Positions 1 through 7,004 of a DNA stretch of 16,117 nucleotides are shown piece after piece. Source of the stretch: DASPKX01 sp035627835 (GTDB lineage: Bacteria > Verrucomicrobiota > Verrucomicrobiia > Limisphaerales > SXQI01). The position numbers and the translations under genes are program-made. The stretch covers positions 1 to 16,117 of the forward strand of contig DASPKX010000150.1 in NCBI GenBank assembly GCA_035627835.1, given 5' to 3'. Position 1 is the first letter of the stretch. Each line of letters starts with the position of its first letter. The notes under the pieces were generated by a model that saw only the letters and a list, made by a program, of their open reading frames with translations, had not been told where the DNA came from and ran no database searches.

Positions 1-3000
1 CCTTATCTCACGAGCGAAGTGAGTTTCAATGCAGTTGCTGGAGAACTTTATCACATCGCAGTGGATGGGTTTAATGGCGCCGAGGGCTATGTGCTCCTGG
101 GCTGGAGTGTGCTTTCCAGCGAGATTGCTCGGCCTCGCATCGTGGAGGCGCCGCTGCCATTCGTGGGAATGGTCGGCATGCCACATGAGTTCTCGGTCAT
201 TGCCCAAAGCCCTGACGGTCGCCAGCTCGGCTACCAATGGTTCTTTAACGGCGTCATCGCTCCAGGCGCCACTAACCCGGCCTTCCGCCTGGCGCAATTG
301 ACGACCAACGATGTCGGAACCTATCGAGTTGTGGTTCAAAACGGGATCGAGACAGGCCGCAGCGATCTGCCTTCAGCCACTTTGCGCGCCCAACTGCAGC
401 TCACGACAGATCCTGCTTTGGTGGGCAATGTGCCCAGCGCGGACGATAAACTTGCCCGCACAAATGCAACTCCGGGCGTTCTTAAGATCGGCCTCAAGCC
501 CATTCAACACCTAGCCACCGTCACTCGTGGCTATTCCGGCGCGCAGGTGTTTAGCACGACAGACGCTGTTAAAGACCCGAGTGAGCCGCAGCATTGCGGC
601 GTGGCTGGCGGCGCCTCCTCCTGGTGGCTTTACACGCCTCCGGCCAGCGGAGCGGTGCGCGTCACCACGGTTGGCAGTTCCTTCGACACCGTGCTCGCGG
701 TTTATACGGTAGACGCCCTCAATTTCGAAAGCCTCGTTTCCGTCACTTGCGACAACGACTCGGGCCCGAATAAAACATCCGTGGCCACATTCCAGGCGCA
801 GGCAAACACCACATATTTCGTCGTCGTTGATGGCGTCAACGGCGCCTCAGGCCGCGTGAACTTGACGTATGATCTTGCCGACGCCCCGCGCATTGTTGAG
901 CAGCCCGGGGCAGGAGCATTGGATCGCGTGGGTGAGATCCAAGCGCTTGCTCGGTCCGTGCCGGTGATCCGCAACGTGGCAGAAGGATCAACGGTCGCCT
1001 TGCGTGTCGTGGCCACCAACCTGGTTGGCCAGGCGCCGCTTGCCTATCAATGGCATGTAAACGGGGTCGTCATCCCTGGGGCGACGCAGCCAACTTACAC
1101 AATTTCGAACATCACTGCGGCGAGAGCCGGTGATTATCAGGTGCAGGTCTCGAACTTCGCTGGCGCTGTGAACAGCCAGGTGGTGCGTCTCGCCATCAAT
1201 GTGCCGCCCACCATCCAGACGGCCCCAACCGACGTGACAGTCGCGGCGGGCGCGAGCGCTACCTTCACTGTCGTGGCCAACGGCAGCGGCCCGCTGCAGT
1301 ATCAATGGAGGCTTAACGATACGATTCTGCCAAGCGCGACGAATACCACACTCGTCATCAACAATGCCCAGGCACAATCCGCTGGCCGTTACACTGTGGA
1401 GGTTAGCAATAGCGCCGGAACACGCACCGCAGCTGCAAACCTCAATGTTCTCGGACCTCCAGTTATCACTAAGCAGCCTTCCGGCGGTGCAATCATCGAA
1501 GGCGGTTCCGTGAACCTCACAGTGGAAGCGAGCGGATCACAGCCGCTCGCATATCAATGGCGATTCAAAGGTGTTAACATTCCAGGCGCGAACTCCGCCA
1601 CGCTGACGCTGAATAATGTGCAGCCGACGAGCGCGGGTGATTACAGTGTTGTGGTGGGGAACGTCGTTCGATCTGTGGTCAGCGACACCGTCCAACTGAC
1701 CGTCAGCATTCCTGTTTCTATTGCGGAGCAGCCCCAAAGCTTGACTGTCCTGCAGAATCAGAACGCCGGTTTTACGGTCAACGCTCGTGGCTCCGCGCCA
1801 GTCAGCTATCAGTGGCTCCACAACGGCGCTCCTTTGCCCGGCCAGACCAGCGCGGCGCTTTCGCTCACGCGCGTGCAAGCTGCTCAGGGCGGGCAATATC
1901 AGGTTGTCGTCTCGAACGCCGTGAACGTCGTGACGAGCGCTGCGGCAACTCTCACCGTGTCCGTCCCTCCAGCAATCACACAGCAGCCCACCAACCTCAC
2001 GCACAGGGTGGGCGAAACTGCCGTGTTCTCCGTTGTTGCCACCGGCTCAGCTCCATTGCGGTATCAATGGCGCTTCAATGGTGCGGATATTCAAGGGGCC
2101 ACCGAGGCAGCCTTGTCGTTGTCGAACATCTCTGCGGCCGCGGCGGGAGCTTACTCCGTGGCTGTGACAGGCTCCGGGGTGACTGTCGTCTCCCAGAACG
2201 CTTTACTCACCGTGATTGAAGCTCCGACAATCACATTGCAGCCCGAGAGCAAGTCCGCTCTTGCCGGGTCCACAGTGACTCTGAGCGTTGGCGCGAGCGG
2301 GCCGGGAACGTTGACCTACCAATGGCTCAAGGATGGGGCTGTAATTTCCGGGCAAGTTTCCTCGAATCTGCTGCTGATCAACCTCCAGCCGAGCGCTGCC
2401 GGGAACTACCAGGCGCTCGTCTCCAACGCGAGCGGCGTCAGCACGAGTGTGGTTGCGGTGGTCCGCGCGCTTGTGGCGCCGGTGATCACTCAGCAGCCCC
2501 AAAATACCCGCATTTCTGCAGGCGCGAATGGCAGCCTCACCGTCGCCGCCACGGGCTCAGATCCCTTGCGCTACCAATGGCGCATGAATGGGGCCGCTAT
2601 TCTTAATGCCACTAATGCAACACTGGCATTCACGCCCGCCACATCCATCAATAGCGGCGTTTATTCGGTTCTGGTCAGCAACGACGCTGGCGCGCTCAGC
2701 AGCTCCTCAGCAACGCTGACCGTGGTTGAGACGCCATCGATTGTTCAGCAACCGCAAACGCGAGCAGTCACAGCGGGAAGCAGCGCTTCTTTTGCGGTGT
2801 CGGCCATTGGCGCCCCGCCTCTCAGTTATCAATGGTTCCACAACAATGTCGCGATCAATGGCGCCACGAGCGCGAACCTTGCATTAAATAATGTTCAACA
2901 GGCCCAGCTCGGCGCCTACACCGTGCGAGTTTCCAACAGCGCCGGATCAATCCTGAGCGAGGTGGCAACACTCAGCTTGCAGCAATCCGGCCCAACAATT

Positions 3001-3213
3001 CGCACGACAGACGCAGCATTCCTGGCCAACGGTTCGTTTCGTTTGAAATTGCTCGGTCCGACGACCGGCAGTTATCAGTTGCTCGGGAGCGCTGATCTGA
3101 AAGCGTGGGATTTGATTACCACCTTCACCTTTGTGGATGGACGGTTCCAATTCGACGACACGAGCGCGGCGGCCCGCTCCTCGCGCTACTACCGAGTTGT
3201 GCCGGCGCCGTAA
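1..3213 (+). CDS. Secreted multi-domain Ig-like repeat protein, 5' end outside the window
   Basis: The frame is open from base 1, so the gene starts upstream. The GTG at 19 is inside a domain and is not a credible start. Visible modules in order are: the end of a pre-peptidase-C-like beta domain (1-130; core AVDGFNGAEGYV), an Ig-like domain (about 148-400), a complete pre-peptidase-C-like domain (about 505-885, again ending in a VVDGVNGASG motif), eight consecutive Ig-like domains (about 885-2990), and a C-terminal beta module (about 2995-3210) ending in RYYRV. Each Ig domain carries Y-Q-W followed by an N/K-G turn and a late G-x-Y-x-V-x-V-x-N-x-x-G strand. There is no PEP-CTERM tail and no catalytic domain in the visible part. 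In this bacterial group such proteins are extracellular adhesion or scaffold proteins; the ligand is unknown. Architecture is clear, function is not. Confidence 0.85.
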   Translation, partial: PYLTSEVSFNAVAGELYHIAVDGFNGAEGYVLLGWSVLSSEIARPRIVEAPLPFVGMVGMPHEFSVIAQSPDGRQLGYQWFFNGVIAPGATNPAFRLAQLTTNDVGTYRVVVQNGIETGRSDLPSATLRAQLQLTTDPALVGNVPSADDKLARTNATPGVLKIGLKPIQHLATVTRGYSGAQVFSTTDAVKDPSEPQHCGVAGGASSWWLYTPPASGAVRVTTVGSSFDTVLAVYTVDALNFESLVSVTCDNDSGPNKTSVATFQAQANTTYFVVVDGVNGASGRVNLTYDLADAPRIVEQPGAGALDRVGEIQALARSVPVIRNVAEGSTVALRVVATNLVGQAPLAYQWHVNGVVIPGATQPTYTISNITAARAGDYQVQVSNFAGAVNSQVVRLAINVPPTIQTAPTDVTVAAGASATFTVVANGSGPLQYQWRLNDTILPSATNTTLVINNAQAQSAGRYTVEVSNSAGTRTAAANLNVLGPPVITKQPSGGAIIEGGSVNLTVEASGSQPLAYQWRFKGVNIPGANSATLTLNNVQPTSAGDYSVVVGNVVRSVVSDTVQLTVSIPVSIAEQPQSLTVLQNQNAGFTVNARGSAPVSYQWLHNGAPLPGQTSAALSLTRVQAAQGGQYQVVVSNAVNVVTSAAATLTVSVPPAITQQPTNLTHRVGETAVFSVVATGSAPLRYQWRFNGADIQGATEAALSLSNISAAAAGAYSVAVTGSGVTVVSQNALLTVIEAPTITLQPESKSALAGSTVTLSVGASGPGTLTYQWLKDGAVISGQVSSNLLLINLQPSAAGNYQALVSNASGVSTSVVAVVRALVAPVITQQPQNTRISAGANGSLTVAATGSDPLRYQWRMNGAAILNATNATLAFTPATSINSGVYSVLVSNDAGALSSSSATLTVVETPSIVQQPQTRAVTAGSSASFAVSAIGAPPLSYQWFHNNVAINGATSANLALNNVQQAQLGAYTVRVSNSAGSILSEVATLSLQQSGPTIRTTDAAFLANGSFRLKLLGPTTGSYQLLGSADLKAWDLITTFTFVDGRFQFDDTSAAARSSRYYRVVPAP
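1045..2835 (+). repeat. Tandem Ig-domain coding repeat, 255-bp period
   Basis: The Y-Q-W codons that mark each Ig-like domain start at 1045, 1300, 1552, 1807, 2062, 2317, 2572 and 2827. The steps are 255, 252, 255, 255, 255, 255 and 255 bp, that is 85 codons with one 84-codon unit. Sequence between units is strongly diverged, so this is an old amplification kept in register by the protein fold rather than a recent DNA duplication. An earlier domain (Y-Q-W at 232) is separated from the array by a pre-peptidase-C-like module and is out of register. Confidence 0.85.
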
Positions 3214-3219
3214 GGCGCC
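3204..3219. terminator. Hairpin between convergent gene ends, possible bidirectional terminator
   Basis: A perfect 6-bp stem GGCGCC/GGCGCC closes a GTAA (GNRA-type) loop. The TAA stop of the upstream plus-strand gene is in the loop, and the hisH stop lies 5 bp beyond the stem. Only a weak T stretch (TGGTTTA) follows on the plus strand and none on the minus strand, so intrinsic termination is possible rather than demonstrated. A role in protecting transcript 3' ends is an alternative. Confidence 0.4.
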
Positions 3220-3223
3220 TGGT

Positions 3224-3847
3224 TTAGCCGCGCGCGGCGTGAATGACGAAATTCTCCAGGAGCTTCAACCCAACGCCCTGGCTCTTCTCCGGATGGAATT
3301 GCGTGGCGAAGACATTGTCGCGCCAAACCGAGGAGGCGAAGGGTCCGCCGTAAGTTGTCGTTGATGCCACGATCCCCGGATCCTCAGGCTTGGGATAATA
3401 GCTATGGACAAAGTAAACGTAGCTCCCATCTGGTATGCCCGAATAGATAGGGCAGTCTGGCTGGGTAATCTGCAGCTGGTTCCAGCCGATCTGGGGAACC
3501 TTTAGCCCCTCGCTCCCGTTGAAGCGGACCACTGGCCCCTTGAAAACGGAGAGTCCCCCTGCGCAGCTGTTAAATTCCTCGCTCTTGTCAAATAAAGCCT
3601 GGTACCCGACGCAAATTCCCAAGAACGGTCTCCCGCTCCGGATGAACTCGCGCGTGGCTTCAAGCAACTCCTGCTTTCCAAGAGCGTTCAGGCAATCATC
3701 AAAGGCCCCAACGCCCGGCAGCACTGCGGCGTGCGCATCCCTCATCTGTTCAGGGCGCGCCGCGAGCTGCACGTCTGCGCCCACAAATTTCAACGCTTTA
3801 TAAACACTCCGCAGGTTTCCGGCTCCATAATCGAGCAACGCAATCAC
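3224..3847 (-). CDS. hisH: Imidazole glycerol phosphate synthase, glutaminase subunit HisH
   Basis: HisH hydrolyses glutamine and channels ammonia to HisF, which forms imidazole glycerol phosphate and AICAR in histidine synthesis in the cytoplasm. At 207 residues it has normal family length. It is a class I glutamine amidotransferase: N-terminal ALLDYGAGN, oxyanion-strand PGVGAFD (44-50), nucleophile Cys79 in GICVGYQ, and catalytic His185 and Glu187 in ATQFHPEKSQ. The LKVPQIGWNQL segment (115-125) matches the HisF-facing region, although the usual His after LKVP is Gln here and the nucleophile elbow reads GYQ instead of the common GMQ. The start is a GTG at 3847, chosen because it gives the canonical M-I-A-L-L-D-Y-G beginning. 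The nearby upstream ATG is out of frame. No hisF or hisA is in the window, so it stands apart from a his operon here. An amidotransferase for sugar amidination is a less likely alternative. Confidence 0.93.
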   Translation of the reverse strand: MIALLDYGAGNLRSVYKALKFVGADVQLAARPEQMRDAHAAVLPGVGAFDDCLNALGKQELLEATREFIRSGRPFLGICVGYQALFDKSEEFNSCAGGLSVFKGPVVRFNGSEGLKVPQIGWNQLQITQPDCPIYSGIPDGSYVYFVHSYYPKPEDPGIVASTTTYGGPFASSVWRDNVFATQFHPEKSQGVGLKLLENFVIHAARG

Positions 3848-3912
3848 CCTTTCATTGAAGCGCTGAACTGGTTTCAGGCAAGCCCCGCATTTAACGGTTC
3901 AGCTCCGCGTCT

Positions 3913-3926
3913 TTGACCTGGAGCAA
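3913..3926 (+). promoter_or_regulatory. Candidate FNR/NnrR-type operator upstream of nirK
   Basis: TTGAC-CTGG-AGCAA matches the FNR-family dyad TTGAT-N4-ATCAA at 8 of 10 positions and keeps the core TTG-N8-CAA. It lies about 101 bp upstream of the nirK ATG, in the 180-bp gap shared with the divergent hisH. FNR-family regulators (NnrR, DNR, FNR) commonly control nirK in other bacteria. No regulator gene is in the window, and a single match could be chance. Confidence 0.4.
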
Positions 3927-3945
3927 ACTTCCGCCAACAAACATT

Positions 3946-3959
3946 GCCTTTTCGAAGGC
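3946..3959 (+). other. Small UUCG-loop inverted repeat in the hisH-nirK gap
   Basis: GCCTT-TTCG-AAGGC forms a perfect 5-bp stem with a four-base TTCG loop, about 70 bp upstream of the nirK start. It could be a hairpin in the nirK leader or a small DNA-binding dyad. There is no T-run, so it does not look like a terminator. Only the symmetry is seen; function is unassigned. Confidence 0.3.
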
Positions 3960-4027
3960 ACGAAAGGGTGAGTCCCTGCCAACGGATGCGCAGCCCTTCC
4001 GGAACGGCAGTTTAGCTTGTCCTCACT

Positions 4028-5548
4028 ATGTTAACCGCCTATCGCAAAGTGGCAGGAATTCTCACCGCAAGCGCATGCTTGTTTGGGACAGCTGCATTTG
4101 CAGCCGAAGGAATCAACGCTCCCGTTAAGGGGCCGGACGCGAAGGGGAAAGACCCCTACGTAATGGGCGAGGAGATCGCCATCCTCACGCAGGCGCCGAA
4201 TGTGCCGCCCCCGATCAAGCGCGCCTATCCAGCGAAGGTGATCGTAAACCTTGAAGTTATTGAGGCGACTAAACGCCTGGCCGACGGTGTCAGCTATGTT
4301 TTCTGGACCTTCGGCGGTGAAGTCCCGGGGAGCTTTATTCGTGTTCGCGAAGGAGATCTGGTCGAATTTCACTTAAAAAACCATCCCTCCAGCAAGCTCC
4401 CGCATAACATCGACCTTCACGCCGTCACCGGACCTGGCGGCGGCGCTGCGTCGTCCTTTACAGCGCCAGGGCACGAATCGCAGTTCTCCTTTAAGGCCCT
4501 GAATCCCGGGTTGTATGTCTATCACTGCGCAACTGCTCCTGTGCCGCTGCACGTCGCCAACGGCATGTATGGCCTCATCCTCGTGGAGCCTAAGGAAGGT
4601 CTCCCGCCAGTCGATCGCGAGTTCTACATCATGCAGAGCGAGTTCTACACCACCGGGAAATATGGCGAGGAAGGATTGCAAACTTTTGACACAGCCAAGG
4701 CCATTGATGAGCGGCCATCTTATGTGGTCTTCAATGGCTCTGTGGGCTCTCTGGTCGGCGACAAAGCGATTAAGGCAAAGGTCGGCGAGCGCGTCCGCTT
4801 GTATCTCGGCAACGGGGGCCCTAACATTATCTCCTCGTTCCACGTCATCGGCGAAATTTTCGACGCAGTCTATGGCGAAGGGGGCACGGTGGTGAACCAA
4901 CGCAATGTTCAAACCACAATACTTCCTGCAGGTGGCTCGGCCATTGTGGACTTCGGCCTGGAAGCTCCTGGCACCTACATCCTCGTGGATCACTCCCTGT
5001 TCCGCGCGTTCAACAAGGGCGCCCTTGGAATGCTGAAAGTCGAAGGGCCTGAGAACCTCCTCGTTTATTCCGGAAAGGAAGTGGACGCCGTTTACCTTGG
5101 CCGCGCGGCCGATGCCAGCTCCGCTGCGGAAGCAAAAGTCGCCGACCTGCAAAAACAAGTGGCTGCGGAAATCAAAGGGAACACGAAAATCGCCGGTTTA
5201 ACCAAGGAGATTCAGGCGGAGAAGGGCAAATCGGTTTATATGCAAACCTGCTTCGCCTGCCACCAGGCTGCCGGAGAAGGCTTGCCTGAGGTGTTCCCCC
5301 CACTCGCAAAGTCCGACTACCTTATGGCTGACAAAGAACGCTCCATTCGCGTGGTTCTTAAAGGCCTTTCCGGAGAAATCCTGGTTAATAACAAGAAGTA
5401 CAATAGCTCCATGCCCGATATGTCGATGCTGACGGATGACGAGATCGCGAACGTGCTGACCTACGTCCGCAACGAGTGGGGCAACAAAGGTGATGCAGTG
5501 ACCGTGGACGAGGTTCGTCGGGTTCGCGGTGAACAAGCTACTCAATAA
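4028..5548 (+). CDS. nirK: Copper nitrite reductase NirK with C-terminal cytochrome c domain
   Basis: Reduces nitrite to nitric oxide in the periplasm, the committed step of denitrification. Residues 1-25 form a signal peptide (cleavage near AAFA-A). Two cupredoxin domains follow. Type 1 Cu ligands are His126, Cys167, His175 and Met180. Type 2 Cu ligands are His131, His166 and His322. Second-sphere catalytic residues are Asp129 (in HNIDLH) and His272 (in FHVIGEIFD, with the conserved Ile two residues later). The HVANGM and FHVIGEIFD forms resemble AniA-type (class II) enzymes. An Ala/Lys/Glu-rich linker (about 360-400) leads to a class I cytochrome c domain with CFACH (Cys408, Cys411, His412) and a likely distal Met462 in SSMPDM. 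Fused cytochrome NirKs are known, for example in Ralstonia pickettii, where the heme passes electrons to the type 1 Cu. The length of 506 aa fits this three-domain form. The ATG at 4028 gives a clean signal peptide, but no strong Shine-Dalgarno is visible. It is first in a nirK-nirV-sco cluster. Confidence 0.96.
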   Translation: MLTAYRKVAGILTASACLFGTAAFAAEGINAPVKGPDAKGKDPYVMGEEIAILTQAPNVPPPIKRAYPAKVIVNLEVIEATKRLADGVSYVFWTFGGEVPGSFIRVREGDLVEFHLKNHPSSKLPHNIDLHAVTGPGGGAASSFTAPGHESQFSFKALNPGLYVYHCATAPVPLHVANGMYGLILVEPKEGLPPVDREFYIMQSEFYTTGKYGEEGLQTFDTAKAIDERPSYVVFNGSVGSLVGDKAIKAKVGERVRLYLGNGGPNIISSFHVIGEIFDAVYGEGGTVVNQRNVQTTILPAGGSAIVDFGLEAPGTYILVDHSLFRAFNKGALGMLKVEGPENLLVYSGKEVDAVYLGRAADASSAAEAKVADLQKQVAAEIKGNTKIAGLTKEIQAEKGKSVYMQTCFACHQAAGEGLPEVFPPLAKSDYLMADKERSIRVVLKGLSGEILVNNKKYNSSMPDMSMLTDDEIANVLTYVRNEWGNKGDAVTVDEVRRVRGEQATQ

Positions 5549-5576
5549 GTCAAAGCTCAGGACGGGAACGCTCAAA

Positions 5577-6359
5577 ATGAAAGCTCACAAAGTGATCCTG
5601 ATGCTTGTTCTGAGCGTTCTGTTCCCTGCAGACGCTTCAACAATCCCAGAGGGAATGGCCCTCATTCCCTCTGGCAAGTTCGCCCCTATGTATGCCGAGC
5701 CAAATAGCCCAAAGGAAATCGAAGTCGCATCATTTCTCCTCGATATCTTTCCAGTCACGAACGGCGATTACCTGGCCTTCGTAACAGCCAATCCGCAATG
5801 GTCACGCTCAAAGGTAAAGCGACTCTTTGCTGACAAGCTTTATCTGCAACACTGGAAGAGTGATGCGGAACTCGGCGTTGACGCGCCGACCAATGCTCCT
5901 GTGACCCACGTTTCCTGGCATGCGGCCAAGGCTTACGCAGAGTGGAGAGGGAAGCGGCTTCCATCCACAGCAGAATGGGAGTTAGCTGCAGCCGCAAGCC
6001 CAACCCGTCCGGACGGGCGCAATGACAAAAGCTTCAGCAACGAAGTGCTTGAATGGTATGGCAGCCCGAGCGCTGTCACTCGAAGGATCATTGGCCAATC
6101 CAAGCCCAACTTCTACGGCGTTCATGATCTTCACGGGATGGGCTGGGAGTGGGTGGGTGACTTTAATAACGCGCTCGTAAGCGGCGACGGCCGCGAGAAC
6201 GGCGCACGTGATCGCGACATGTTCTGCGGAGGCGCCGCACAAGGCGCGCGGGATATGTCCGATTATCCAGCTTTCATCCGCATCGCTTTTCGTAGCAGCT
6301 TAAAAGCAAATTATTGCGTGGCGAACCTCTCATTCCGCTGCGCCCAGGACCTTCCTTGA
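5577..6359 (+). CDS. nirV: NirV-like SUMF1/FGE-fold protein linked to nirK
   Basis: A 260-residue exported protein with the SUMF1 (formylglycine-generating enzyme) fold: MALIPSGKF (28-35), FPVTNGDYLAFV (58-69), PVTHVSWHAAKAYAEWRGKRLPS with TAEWE (108-135), and NFYGVHDLHGMGWEWVGDF (178-196). Genes of this family called nirV sit directly after nirK in several denitrifiers; their role in NirK maturation or function is not settled. The Cys pair that binds copper in true FGEs, expected after the GG near 218-219, is absent: the segment reads CGGAAQGARDMSDYPAF. Sulfatase activation is therefore unlikely. The ATG at 5577 is preferred over a GTG at 5529 that overlaps nirK, because it starts a proper signal peptide (MKAHKVILMLVLSVLFPADA) and has a GGGAA element 9 nt upstream. 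It starts 28 bp after nirK, so co-transcription is likely. Confidence 0.85.
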   Translation: MKAHKVILMLVLSVLFPADASTIPEGMALIPSGKFAPMYAEPNSPKEIEVASFLLDIFPVTNGDYLAFVTANPQWSRSKVKRLFADKLYLQHWKSDAELGVDAPTNAPVTHVSWHAAKAYAEWRGKRLPSTAEWELAAAASPTRPDGRNDKSFSNEVLEWYGSPSAVTRRIIGQSKPNFYGVHDLHGMGWEWVGDFNNALVSGDGRENGARDRDMFCGGAAQGARDMSDYPAFIRIAFRSSLKANYCVANLSFRCAQDLP

Positions 6360-6375
6360 TGACCCAGGACAAGCT

Positions 6376-6999
6376 ATGAAAAAAATCATCTCAATTGCCC
6401 TCGTTATTATCGCGTTGGTCCAATCGTCCTTTGGCAGCGACGCAGCCCCAAAGCCTTGTTGCTCCACGAACAAACTAGAAGCCACGGCGAACAAGGCTCC
6501 GTTCAGCGACGCCTCTCTGTATAATTTGGATGCCGCATGGACAAATGACCGTGGAGAGAGCGCGCGCTTGGCGCAGTTCCACGGAAAGCCCGTTTTTCTC
6601 ACCATGTTCTTTGCGCGCTGTGCTTACGCATGTCCCCTGCTGGTCAATGACGCAAAGCGCATCCAGGCGGCTTTGTCCCCGGAGGGCAGATCGAAAGTGC
6701 AGTTCGTCTTTGTTTCATTCGACAGCGAGAACGACACTGTTGAAGCTTTGGCAGAGTTCAGGAAGCGGCATAGGCTCGGCGACGAGTTCCACTTGCTGCG
6801 AGGTTCACCAGACGACGTGCTCGAGCTAGCCCTGTTGCTGGACGTGAAGTTTGTGAAGGAGCAGAACGGCCAGTTTGCTCATTCCAACGTGAGCACGCTT
6901 CTTAGCCCAACTGGCGAGATTGCGTTTCAACACAAAGGCCTGAGCCGCCCAGTGGAGCCCGCTGTACAAGCCGTCGTTGCCCAATTGGCGAAGCCTTAA
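6376..6999 (+). CDS. SCO1/SenC-family copper chaperone
   Basis: A thioredoxin-fold copper chaperone or thiol reductase anchored or secreted outside the cytoplasm. Residues 1-20 are a signal peptide or membrane anchor. The SCO copper site is complete: Cys82 and Cys86 in CAYAC plus the distant His169 in FAHSNVSTLLSP. The VFLTMFFARC strand and the LSPTGEI strand are typical of the family, as is the length (207 aa). An extra Cys28-Cys29 pair just after the signal peptide could also bind metal. An AGGA element 6 nt before the ATG supports the start. It follows nirV by 16 bp, so the likely job is copper delivery to NirK rather than, or in addition to, cytochrome oxidase. That target is inferred from context. 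It converges on the aldolase gene with a 5-bp gap. Confidence 0.9.
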   Translation: MKKIISIALVIIALVQSSFGSDAAPKPCCSTNKLEATANKAPFSDASLYNLDAAWTNDRGESARLAQFHGKPVFLTMFFARCAYACPLLVNDAKRIQAALSPEGRSKVQFVFVSFDSENDTVEALAEFRKRHRLGDEFHLLRGSPDDVLELALLLDVKFVKEQNGQFAHSNVSTLLSPTGEIAFQHKGLSRPVEPAVQAVVAQLAKP

Positions 7000-7004
7000 G
7001 CAGC

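Noticed and set aside
1045..2835. Regular spacing as a CRISPR or minisatellite array
   Set aside because: Units are 255 bp, coding and diverged at DNA level; periodicity follows the Ig domain length.
4373..5158. Long minus-strand open frame (261 codons) opposite nirK
   Set aside because: It is fully antisense to a gene with intact catalytic motifs, has no recognisable domain, and its composition looks like a shadow of high-GC codon usage.
5529..5576. Upstream GTG start of the nirV gene overlapping nirK
   Set aside because: The extension is a charged stretch before a clean signal peptide; the ATG at 5577 has a better context.
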